Shown: piece by piece, positions 11,560 to 22,504 of the stretch
Position numbering within the stretch: the stretch's first letter is position 1
How the letters are laid out: every line of letters begins with the position of its first letter
Assembly (NCBI GenBank): GCA_008694505.1
Contig: VZDJ01007749.1
Span: 2,117,564 to 2,181,563 of the forward strand
Direction of reading: 5' to 3'
From: Cyanoderma ruficeps
Lineage: Eukaryota; Chordata; Aves; Passeriformes; Timaliidae
DNA length: 64,000 bases
Notes under the pieces: model-generated
Seen by the model: only the letters and a program-made list of their open reading frames with translations
Database searches by the model: none
What the model was told of the DNA's origin: nothing
Program-made: the position numbers and the translations under genes

Positions 11560-13220
11560 AAGTTTAATCTCCCTTTTCCTTTCTTCTCACACTGAATTTG
11601 TTGCCCCCATTAGAAATAATTTGAGAGCAAGACCAACAGCAGGAGGGAGTTTAGCTCTGGGGATAGTGTTTGGGGAATATCATGCATTCTGGATACAAAC
11701 CAGGACTCACTTTGGTGCATCCTGATGAATTCCCCAACTACAGTGGTATGGACATCTTCTCCTTACACACAATTTCCAAAATAATTTTGTCACAATGATA
11801 CAGCTGTGAAGATGCCCTTCTTCAGTCCCTCCGGACAGAGACAGCTCAAATGTTCCTGTGTGATGGCAGACATGTCTTGATCCCTTCAGCAGGTGCAGGG
11901 ACTGGACCTGGGAAGTTGGGTCCTTCAATGACTGTTATTTTGGTGCTTCCCCAAGTCTGATAATAAGGAACGTGAATTGTTGGCATGCAAACTGCAGATT
12001 CCAGTTCTGCCTCCTCCTCTCTGTAGTTGCCTATATCCCATTTTGGATCTGACCTTGAGTAGCTTATTTAGGTACCCAGGCAGAATCTGTGGCAGAGCAG
12101 AACTGAACCCAGCCTCCAAAGTCATGATGTATCTTTGGCTCTGCCTTTCCCATCCGATTTAAATGAAGCCTTAGTTTCACTCGCTACTTACTCAAGCAGA
12201 GCTGCTCTTGATTTTTAACTGATGGCCAAATATTAATTGGAGATCTAGACACAGAAAAAACAGACCGATTATTTCCCATAAGACAAAACCAAAAAGTACA
12301 TTAAGGGAAATCTTTCCACAGAAGATCCTTTAGTTGTTTTTTTCATCTAATGCCACAAATACAACAACGGCAGCTCCCAGCAGTCAAATGCACACAATTA
12401 CAGCTGCCACTTTTACTGGCTGAAAAAAGCAGGATCAACACCTCAAAAGAAAGATGTTTATCTGGGGAAACCTCTGAAATAAAAAATTCTGCAGGACATT
12501 GCAAAACAGGTGGACACCCTCTGAGTGTCATTTAGCAAGTTCCCCCATCACTGAGACTGTGCCCAGCCCACCACTGAGTAAAATATTCCTGACTGTATGA
12601 AAAATATCAACATTACAAAGGTCTTGGAGACAAATACTGCTTGAAATGACAATCCATAGGGCTTTCCAGAAGGGGGACTGATTAAACCAGATGGGGAGAA
12701 TTTAGCCACAGCAGGCCAGAGTCTCAGTTAATGTAAATCAGCTTCACTCCACAGATGATTTGCAGCAGCTGGAACCTGTAGCTTCAAAGGATCGAGTTGC
12801 AGTCTCCTGAGCAATTGAATCTGCATAGATTTTTACCAGTAAAATTAACAAGACCAATGTGCGTTGTGGGGGAGAACTAATCCTTAAATTAACAGAAATT
12901 GCTGAGACTTAAATAGTAATTTCTCTAGTTAGAGACTTACCAGGTTTTTCTCTTAGCTTCTCAGACCTTTTTTCCTGTACCTCACAATATAATCAATACT
13001 GAAATAACACATCTGAATGGCCTTGGATGGTAGTAAGCCATAAAAGCTTCTAAAAACTGTTAAAATTAAAACGTCCCTTTTTAAGTGGAAGGAGTTTTTA
13101 AGGACAAGACAGCAGCTGCTTTGAAATGTTTGTTAGTTTTTTTCTCCTTGCAATTAGTAGCAAACTATAAAGGCCTCTTTCTAGAGCACTGATGGCAGTT
13201 CCTTGGCTTTGGCAGCTTTT
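11560..13220. other. anonymous non-coding sequence
   Basis: AT-rich unique sequence. Overlapping short open frames at 11707-12162 and 12343-12535 occur on both strands and look like chance. No repeat family is recognised. Confidence 0.55.
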
Positions 13221-13229
13221 GTCTTTTCT

Positions 13230-13335
13230 AAATGATAACAACAGCGCGTGTTTGTTTCTGCTTCGGAGGAAACGTGTGCGCCTGTAAAGCACGCTGGTTC
13301 CACACGCTAGCTGTAGGCACCTTCTTCTGCGAAAC
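13230..13335. promoter_or_regulatory. small CpG cluster, possible regulatory element
   Basis: About eight CpG dinucleotides fall within roughly 100 bp (GCGCG at about 13244, then TTCGGAGG, AACGTGTGCGCC, GCACGC, CACACGC, CTGCG), while the surrounding kilobases average only a few per kilobase. It is too short for a classical CpG island. The minus-strand frame across it (13098-13343) begins with an Arg-rich stretch (KQFRRRR) that the CpG content itself explains. A distal promoter, an enhancer or an old conserved block that stayed unmethylated are all possible. Confidence 0.3.
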
Positions 13336-13339
13336 TGTT

Positions 13340-16300
13340 TCAAGCCTGGGCCTCTGTAATTGGTATTTTTAGTGATACATAATATAAACCTAATAGTGCC
13401 ATTATGCCTAGCTTACCCAAAATTGGTAAGTAGTGAAATTTCTCTCTCACCCAGCTGTTCAGCAGTTGTCTCCCAGCCCCCCATGCCCGGTAGAGCTTTG
13501 TGCTTCTACCAGCAATAAAAATTTGCTTTGTGTAAGCGAAGTAGAGGCACAGAGGAAAGGTTTATTTGGCCGCTTTCAATCTTTTGTTGCTGTGTAAAGG
13601 GTTTCAGGTGGCTCTGAATGGAAAATCTCCAGTGAGTTGGTTTGTATCCCTTTGCTGAGGATAACAGGGCATTAGATGGCAACTTGGGAAGCTGCAGCGT
13701 GTTCCAAGCTGTGCACGGACCCCTGTTTACCTGATAAGGTTTGCAGCCAAAATCCTTTTCTTACTGAGCACAGTGCCTAGACTGCTTCAACAAGCTCAGC
13801 TCTGAGCTGCAGCTGATAGGTGTTTGTAATCTGCAGAGTCCTGAGCTGGGAAACTGCTCAGGAACACCGGATTGGTTTCAGGTGTGCCTGTTCATGCCTG
13901 GGCTAGGAGTCCTTTTCTGAGGAGCATGTTTTGTTCCTTGGGAATAGTGTCCACCTTCTAGAGATGGTGGGGTGCTCTCAGGAATCTAAGGTCAGACTTT
14001 CCATCTTGAGTTCATGTTGTCTATAGGCTTTTCTTTGTTGGAATCTTGCTTTTTGGAGGTGAGATTGTTGAAACTGAAGAAGTTTTCAGCTGGTCTCTTG
14101 AAATGCTTTTCACATAAAAAATGGAGAAGGGCTCTAGTTTCTCCTTTTAGCATTTCTACTTCTTTATAAAGTGAGGTCAAGAAGAATTTCTGCCTCAGAA
14201 CTTGGCTGCTGAAGGCTAAGTTTGCAGAGTTTACTTAGAAACTCCTCCTGTGTTCTTGGAGATGATGGCAATTTCCAGCAGGAGGAGATTCCTCCTCTCC
14301 CAGTCAGCAATGGTGTGCTCCCAGTCCCATCCATTCAAGTATGTGATTCAGCTGTCTAAAATCATGAAACAGTTTTACATCTGAGGCTGCATTTTTGCGG
14401 TGCTTGGGTCATATGTCCAAGTTTTATTGCTCATCATGAGGGCTAGAGCATTTCTAGAGGCTGAGATTTTTTTGTTGTCCTTTGATTCTAGGACTTGGGA
14501 TTTTAATTAAAAGCATCAAGCAGTTAGAGACACACACTAAAAGCATGAGGTTGCAACCTCGGTCTTGAGGGAGAAGTAGAATTTTGCAGAGTGTATAAAG
14601 GCTACAAAGGTCACTTGTTCAATTTTTACAGGGTTGGGTTGGTTTTGCGGTATGCTTTTTTCCCAGCAAGAATCTCATCTAGGAAATCTGAGGGAAGCAG
14701 GAAAATTGAAATGGTTTGGAGATGGTCTGAAAACAAAATCTCTGAAGAAAAACATTCATTTTAAACACTTAGATGAAGACAGGAAATGCATTTATCTGTA
14801 GAGCTTGAGCAAATACTTAATAAGGACAGAACAAGGCATAAAGTAGTGTAGTTTGCAAAGAGAGCACAGCAATGAAGGAAATAATGTGTTTCTCCACAAA
14901 TTAGATTCCCATTTGTAAGGACGCATGTCACGAAGCAATTTCAGAGCTGGGTATTCCCAGATATTCTGTCATTTGAAATATTTGTACCAAAAGTGAGCAT
15001 CTTTTTAAAGGAAATGTTCCAGTTTAAGCAGAGCTTGAGGCAAAGACACAGGTAAAATCTCATTCTGTATTATGCAAGTCCGATTTTGTGCTTATTTTGG
15101 TCTTAACATCTATGAATCTGTTTCTGTGCCATTTCAGTGTTATGTGCACCAGATTTCCTTATCTCCTTGGGAAAACTGATCCAAGGAAGGGGCCCAAAGT
15201 TTCGTCTGCTTCCAGCCTGTGGACTGCTTTAGGCTTTAGTGAAAACTACAGTCAAAATTTGTCTCATTTGCACCAGACACAGATGCTGCAAAGAGGTGAA
15301 TAGGACAAAAATGTTCTCGAGTGACTTTAAATATACATTTCTATGCAAATAGCTGTGTTGTTGCATTCTGGGTTTTCTTCCTTTTTTTTNTGCAGCTGTT
15401 TGTTCTCGCTCCATTTTGGTTTTTATTGCCTAGAAGAATGTTTATCATACAGTTTTCAATATTGCAAGTAGTTTAGTAAAATCTTCCCATGAAAAATAAG
15501 AAAACAAAGGTCGTTTAATGCCATATGAGCATAACGTGCAAGATCAAATTTTACTTACACTTTCTTTATATTTTTCTTTCTTTTCTGCATGCCAGAATTT
15601 GTTTCTGTTCTCATTGTGTAATACACAAGTATGGTTACTGAGGTAGAGAGTAAGTGTAATAAAGTAAAACTGGATCTACTTAAGGCACCACTGACAATTT
15701 TTGCTTTGTCTTATACTATAAACCAGAAGCATGAGCACTGAAGAAGTATTGCAATATTCACATACTTATTTAAAGCATGAATATTCAGCAAAGTCTTCTA
15801 GAAAAAAGTTAACTGATGTAATAGAAACTTGTTCTTTTATTGTAAGTCCTTCAACACTGGTGCTTTCCTTGTGTTTTCAGATCCTGGAGTCAGGTGTTTT
15901 CAAAATTATTTTTCTGAATATATGAATATATGCACTTGTGTGAGTGTATGTTTGCTTTTCCATACTGATGGAGAAAGCTATGAAAATATGCTGTAATTCC
16001 TAAAGTCTCAGAAGTGGAAAGTGAAAAGGAATTCAAATATTTTTGTTTTAAACAGGATTATCTCTTCTTTTAGAAATAGCTCCTGATTATTGTTTCAGGC
16101 CATTTTTTTTGCCCTGTTAACATTCAAGGTTGGAAATACTTAGACTGTATGTTGTTTCCAATTACATCTGTCCCATACACAGCAATCTGTCACACTGGCT
16201 TTTGAGCTAGAGTAATATAACTGAGAGGAAAATTCTACCTTCAAATGGACTTCATTTTCTCAAATGCTGGCAGTGTTTAAAAGTGATCTTCACTATCTCA

Positions 16301-17400
16301 CTTTGCTTTATATTCAGTTCAATTTGAGGTGTTTGTTTTCATCCACCCCTTTATTTTATTTACTGCTCTCTTGAGCAAAGGAATACATATTTCTTTCTCA
16401 GCAGAGGAACAAACTGTGCTGGTTTCCAAGGTATTTATGGAGAGAAGCAAGCCATGGCTGCTTGCAGGAGTACAAAAGAAGAGACTCAGCTACATCCTTA
16501 TCTGGGAGTGTTTGTGCTTACTAATTTAAGGTGCATCAGTGACCTCCTTAATTGAGAAAATCAAAAGGGAGAAGAAAAAGGCCCCCAATCCATTCATGCT
16601 GTAGTTTCCTTCAATGAACAACTTAGGAATAAACCCTGCATTGTCCAGTGTTATCGCCTGGAAGCCACTGTGAGTGCCTGCAGGGTTTGCTATGAATGTC
16701 GTGTTCACTGGACAGGTGTTGTTATAGGGAAGAAAAAGAATAGCATCATAGGAAGGGAAAAAAGTAGTAACTTGCAGGTAATTACTTGCTATCTACAACC
16801 TAGTGCAAGTATGGGAAAAACCCCTACTTTTGGCTCATATGGAGTGCTTTGTTTAGTAATTTAACCATCACCCTTTTGATGTACATTGTGTGCCTCTAGC
16901 AAGGTGTTCTAGCATCCTATTTGCCTCCTTTGTTAATGTAGCTGCGTTTCAGGCTGAATGCTTCAGGAGCCTTTCTGAAATACCCACTAAATCTCTTTCT
17001 TGGACAGGATGCTGTAACATCTCTCTCTTTAGTGTATAATACCCAGTTGGAGTCGTTGCTACAAATCTCATTATTTTATAAGCCTTCACTGGCTGTGTGT
17101 AGCATTGCTTTAAATAGGTGATGTTTCAGTGGTTCCTCCCTCTGAGCTTTTTTCCTTCTGCTAGATACAGCTTCTCTGTACACTATATAAACAGAGATTA
17201 TCACCATGTCTTTTTCTTTCCTCATCTGATGCATACAGCAGAAACAGAGGTGTCTGCAGAGCTAAAAATTAACAGGGACATGGGAAAGACTTCCATAAGA
17301 TGTCAGCGAGAGGAGATTAATGCTTCTTAATGTAGAGACACGAGGCCATGATACACCTATGCCAAATAATCAGTGCTACAGCAAAGGCAAATTGTGTGCA
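13340..17400. other. anonymous non-coding sequence
   Basis: Unique sequence with no recognised exon or element. A single N at 15390 ends a run of T. At about 15120-15303 a pyrimidine-rich AG acceptor-like site leads into a 55-codon open stretch without a good donor, so I do not call an exon. The remainder is AT-rich with scattered short frames. Confidence 0.55.
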
Positions 17401-17408
17401 TTTTGCTT

Positions 17409-18244
17409 CTAAGTGAGAACAAAAGGATTTAATGCAACTCTCAAATTACAGTGGAATACATGTAAAAATACAAAGCCTTTGCAAAGAATGAAAATCAGGG
17501 AAAGTTGATGCTGTGAGGCAGCAGTAACTGTTTTGCCCTCCTTTGCACCATGTGTAGGGCCTGGTTCATTAAATGTGACATTGCCACGTGCTGCAAGTCC
17601 AATGGGAATTAAATCAGTGAGGCAGCAGGGGCACTGCTGGGTGAGCTGTGGCAGGGACTTGGTCTTCCTGGAAGGTGGCCTGCAGGAAACACTTGGATGG
17701 ATGGCATGTTGGAGTGTACCTGCAGGCATATGTATGCCTACACACCTACACAAATGAGCCATGCACACACATATCTTCATCAGCTTTGAGGAACTTCATG
17801 ACACAGTCAAAGCTTCCATACTGGATGGTCCAGGCTGCTGTTCCCAAAATGGAACAGATCCATCGCCAGTGCACAACCATGTTTGGTGTCACAGCCCTGG
17901 CAGAGCATATCCTGTGGTCTGCACCAGGGTGAGTTGTTTCCCAGCAACTCCAGCAAGACACTAGCTGTGCTCAGAGAGCAGGTTTGTGTTAGTGGCCTAT
18001 AGGGTGGGCAGGCTTTGAAGTGCTGCCGACTCTTCCCAGAGGCAGGGACTTTGGTATGGGTGGATGTAACAGCAGGGACACACTGTTTTGATAGTTCTTC
18101 AGAAAATGCTAAAAACAGGCATGAAGAAACCACAGATGCCAGTTCAGTTTCCCACTCGTAGTGCTGGTATGGCCTGGCTCCACTGGAATTTCTTTGATGC
18201 ATGCCTTCTGTCAGGGCAGAGGCAAATTTCCTGGAGACAGCCAT
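17409..18244. other. GC-richer patch with overlapping frames on both strands
   Basis: Open frames include 123 codons on minus (17409-17780), 145 codons on minus (17807-18244) and 74-94 codons on plus across the same bases. The products are Cys/His/Ser-rich, carry no domain I recognise and are not joined by obvious splice sites. The heavy overlap on both strands argues for composition rather than coding. The local G/C richness could mark a lncRNA exon, but nothing in the sequence proves it. Confidence 0.3.
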
Positions 18245-19310
18245 GTTCCTGTTGCTAAAAATCTTTTGATCCTAGAGTCAGCAAGCTTGCCACGTTGCCT
18301 CCATGGTTCTGCATGGGTGAGTTGAAATTCTTTTTGGAAATCTGGTGACAAATGGACTTCTGGATTTGTTTTATGCTGCTGCTTTGTGGTCTTCAATTAT
18401 GTCACAAAAGTCATTAGTGTTGAGAGCTCTGGGATATCCTGTTATGTTTTTGCATGGTGAAGAATTAAAAATAAGCTTGTCCTCACGTTCTGCTTTCCAT
18501 CACTTTTCAGGATTTATATGCTGCAGCAGGGGGTCCATGGTACATAGTGTTTGCATTTCATTGAGGACTCTTGAATGTAGAAACCTACAGAGGCTTAGCT
18601 TTGGACATGAGGGGGAGGATTTAGAATTGCATGCAGTCTGCAGGGTTTTCTTTCTCACTATTATCTAAATTAACAGTTTACTGTTTTCTTTGTGTCCCTT
18701 TTATTGTAGGCTTAAGTGCTTAATCTAAAGCTTAAGGACCTTAATATGAACAAATTGAGAGAAGTCCATGAGGAAATACAGCTCAGTGCCACAAAACGAG
18801 CAAACATACCCAGATCTCCCACCTTGCAATTTTCTGTCACAGGGAGTGGCCTGGCCACGTGTGGCTCCCTGCTCCTGGCACACCTGGGGAATTAGAAGGC
18901 GGGAAGCTTGCTGGGGAGAGGTAGCTCTGTTTGAAAAACCTGGTGGTCTTGGGAGCTCACGGGCAGGTGACAAAAGTAGCTGCACTAGGCTTAATTCAGG
19001 TGTCTTTGGCAGTCATACATGTCCAGCTTTCCTAGCTTTGTAAATTCCATGTTAAATCCAGAGGGATAACGTCACCCCACTCCAGAGCTGCAAATGCTGT
19101 GCACTCTTAAATACTCACCTGCAGAGACCCAGCAAATGCTGCTTTGCTGCTGAAGGGGAAATATCACACCTCTCTAAAAGGGACTGTGGGCAGAGGACGC
19201 CAAGGACCTGCAACTCAGGAATATTAACTTATTACAAACCTTGCATGATTTTATGCCTAGCAGACCTCAAGGTACCTCATATCAATAGCTTTTAAGAGTG
19301 GGATTTCTAA

Positions 19311-19335
19311 ATTTTATTTTATTTTATTATTTTAT
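19311..19335 (+). repeat. (TTTTA)n-like simple repeat
   Basis: Four to five imperfect ATTTT units make a short AT microsatellite, with no transposon body recognised upstream. Confidence 0.75.
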
Positions 19336-19439
19336 GGTTCTGGCTCCTGGTCTTGATGAATAAGCATTTTGCCGTGTTTATTTCAACATTACCAGCTATT
19401 TTCAGTTTTTGTTAAGGTGCATGAAGATTTCTGAGCTTG

Positions 19440-19510
19440 GTCAGTCATTAATTATAATTTATTTTAATTACTGCTTGAATCCCTGAGGAAATTAATTACA
19501 AACCACGTGC
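19440..19510. promoter_or_regulatory. AT-rich cluster of homeodomain-type sites (candidate enhancer)
   Basis: TAATTA or ATTA cores recur within about 65 bp (TCATTAATTATAATTTATT, TTTTAATTACTG, GAAATTAATTAC) and are followed by a CACGTG-like E-box (ACCACGTGCAG). Such combinations are common in conserved developmental enhancers, but AT-rich DNA also produces them by chance. No conservation data are available here. Confidence 0.25.
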
Positions 19511-22397
19511 AGCTTAGCTACAGAGCTGGCCTGCAAATACACAGAAATTCAGGATGATAAAGCTTTGGGTTTGTGCTTCCTTCCTCTTGTTAGGCTTTTC
19601 CTAGCTGAGCTCCAGATATTCATGCACTAAGCACAGATTAGGGAATATATTAATGGTGAGATGGGCAGAACAGGCTTCTGGATCACTGTTGCATGTGTTG
19701 GTGGCACTCGTTTACCTAACAATACCATGTAGTAACTTAAATAATGTGGGGTACACCAGCTGTTTTGTAATGTTTGCGGTTAGAAATATTTGTAACAGCA
19801 GCACAAGTTATTCATCTTGGGGTCATGAAAGACATATATAAAAAAATTCTTTACCAAACAGCGCCAAACTGTTATTAGAGGAACCTGTTAGAGAAAAAGT
19901 ACAATGGTAATGCTGATATCAATCAAGGTAGAGCCTTGGGAGATTCAGGGGCATGAGGAAAGTCTCCCACATGAGAGGCCATTTCCCTTTCTCTGGAAAT
20001 GGTGCTCTAGAACTGTAAGCAAGGGAGGAGGTTTTCATGGTTGTAGGGATTTATCCCTGATGCAGTGAGACTGCTATCAACACTCCTGCCTGCTCAATGA
20101 TGTTTCATTAGACAGGCTTTGTTGAAAGAAAGCTTTATCTTGTAAAATGTGTCATTATATCTTAGCTTTTTTTTTCCCCCCCTGTGGCTTCGAGTGTGTT
20201 TTTTGTTTGTTTTCAGTTCAAGCTTTAAAAAATAGCTATGCTTTCTAAAATGTCACACAATCCTCCCTCAAAAAGTATTCTCTTCAGATCATATTGTACT
20301 TCAATCTTTCAAATCTATATTGACCTGAAATTTAATGTCATTGAACATTCTAAATTCACTTCATGTAATAAAGCCTTTTTAGTTCTGGAAGAAAATGCCT
20401 ATAAAATAGTGAAAGTACTTGATATAAAATAATCCTTCTGTAGTCAACCTGAGCTTTTCTATAGCAAACAAGCTATGAAGTTTGAAGTGACGATGCCCCA
20501 CATACTGTGACTGACAACTGAAAGGTTAGTAAAAAGTGTTTAAATGCTTTTTGGGTCAAAATTCTATTTGAGAATGCCCTTAGACCTGTCATTGAAAAAA
20601 ATACTGAAAAAGAAGCAGTGTTGGAACAAGGAACAAAAGATGCTGTCATCAGAAGAATATAGACACCTGTTACCCAAGCCATTCTCATCTTCTTTCCTTC
20701 TGGTATTATCATAAAAGGGAAGCATCTCAGATAGCAGGTCACTGTGGCCAGCTCCTAAACTGTGACACCACAACTGTATCTGGGTCAGTCTGGGAGGGAA
20801 AATAAAGTTGCTAAAGGTTTGGGGTTTTATGCTGCTGCTACGGGACCTTTGGTGAAGTGCTGAAGTTTTGAGAAGGTGACTGTCAAATCTATTTTATCAA
20901 GTTTTACCAGCAGTATGAAGAGGAAAGTACAGAAAGAGAAGTGTTTCTTAGGCAAAACAGTCAGGAATTGTTCCACTTATTAGGGAAAGGTGATGGAATG
21001 GCTACTCTGTGTGCACAGTGTCTGTATTAGATACTTGGGAAGAGTTATTCAAAGGACAGGAGCTCACCATTGGTCATGTGTGAAATGAAACTCAACTGGA
21101 TGTTACCACCACAGGTAAGTTTAGAGTACATGTTAGAAGTTTGTGATTTTTACAGAAGTGAGATTTTTCTACCAGTCTGTTTCCACAAAATTACCTAGTT
21201 TTAGGGGGCAATTGAAATCTATGAAAAGGATTGTACAGTGTGATGATGTGCAAAGGAAGGACTGCCAAGAAGTGTCCTTGGTTCTGTCTGTTTCTGTCAA
21301 TCTCAAGATTTTTGTGTGAGAGACTAGAGAAACACTTCTTTGGATGATGCTTATCTTTCCTGGCCACTTCTGATTTTTGAGCTTTCTTCCACTGCACTAA
21401 ACACATTATTCCAGCACCCTCCTCTTCTGACAGTTTTTCTGTCCCATTGTTGTTTTCCTCCAGCATAAGGGGAGCTGCTTGCAGTGCTCATCACCCACCT
21501 ATTCCAGAATTGCACAAGGATCAGCCCTGTACCCAGGGGCTTTTTCTGCTTCTGCAGCTCAAGATAAATTCTCAGCTGGGAAGCAATGGGATTCCTCAAA
21601 ACCAAAAGTATGTGTTTTCCAGGCTGGAATCGAGCTTCTCAGTGAGACAGCATTTCCTTCAAGCCCTTGAAAGACTTAAAGCTTCACATTTCTGACATCT
21701 TTATGAATAAAAGAGTTATTTTTGGTCAGTTTTAATGGTTTTCTATGATTCCCTCTGAGCTCTCCATAGCTAGTAATTACATACCTGCTCTTGCAGGCAA
21801 TAGAAATATGAAAGAGCTTCAAAACATTTTTTAAACCCTCTTGAATTTCCATCAACAAACTGTGTGGATTATTTTCTCTGGTTTTTTGACAGTATGTCTC
21901 CTCCTTAAAATATGTGATGGTGGAGGCATTGAAGAAAAAGCATTTTTTTGCATTTTCTTTAGGTACCCTGAAAACGCATCTCTAGATGTGACAGGTTTTT
22001 CTCTATCAAAACCTTCCCATGGGATTGTCTTGGCTTCGTTCAATGAGTCACAAGCACTAATGAGGGGTATTAGGGTCCTTATCTGCAGTGAAGTGAGAAA
22101 GCCCCTCCACATAGCAGATCAGTGAGGGGAAAATAAGAAGGCAAGAAGAGAATGGCTTTGAATAAGGTTTTACTTACCCAGCTGTACTCATACTTAATGT
22201 CAGAGCTGGGGGAGGCTTCTGTGTATTTGCTGTGCTGTCCTGACAGCACAGAAACCTCTGAGTGCTGTTTCTTCAGCTCTGGGCCTCTTCTTACAATACT
22301 TCTCAGTTAGTCCCTGTGTGGTCTGCTCTTGGTGGCTTAACTTGTGCAAATGGGGGACAGTCCAAGGAGTCAAAAGGAACACGAAAGAAGAAACTAT

Positions 22398-22500
22398 TGT
22401 TCCCCACCCCACCATCTTCTTTTCCTTCTATTCCCCCCACCCCTCCTTTTTTTTTTTTTCCTGGGCTGTTTTTTCATTTGTTTGTTTTCCTTCAATCTGT
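22398..22500 (+). repeat. polypyrimidine tract (C-rich then poly-T)
   Basis: Almost uninterrupted C/T: a C-rich segment (CCCCACCCC..CCCCCCACCCC), about 13 T, then further T-rich DNA ending in CTGTAG. The complementary strand is purine-rich and could form triplex or G-rich structures. It also looks like an unusually long splice-acceptor tract, but the following 50 bp give no convincing exon. Confidence 0.7.
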
Positions 22501-22504
22501 AGGC

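Larger units (their letters stand above)
18250..22390. other. anonymous non-coding sequence
   Basis: Unique AT-rich sequence. A strong polypyrimidine/AG acceptor-like site ends at 18709 (TGTCCCTTTTATTGTAG) and a GAG|GTAGCT donor-like site follows 18918, but the enclosed 209 nt contain stops in the frames checked, so any exon would be non-coding. A run of A/T-rich homeodomain-type sites (19440-19510) and a TTTTA repeat are listed separately. Confidence 0.5.

Noticed and set aside
17409..18244. Minus-strand frames of 123 and 145 codons as a two-exon gene
   Set aside because: No acceptor/donor pair joins them, plus-strand frames overlap the same bases, and no domain is recognised.
18710..18918. 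Exon suggested by a strong acceptor at 18709 and a GAG|GTAGCT donor
   Set aside because: The enclosed sequence contains stops in the frames examined and the donor is weak. At most a non-coding exon.
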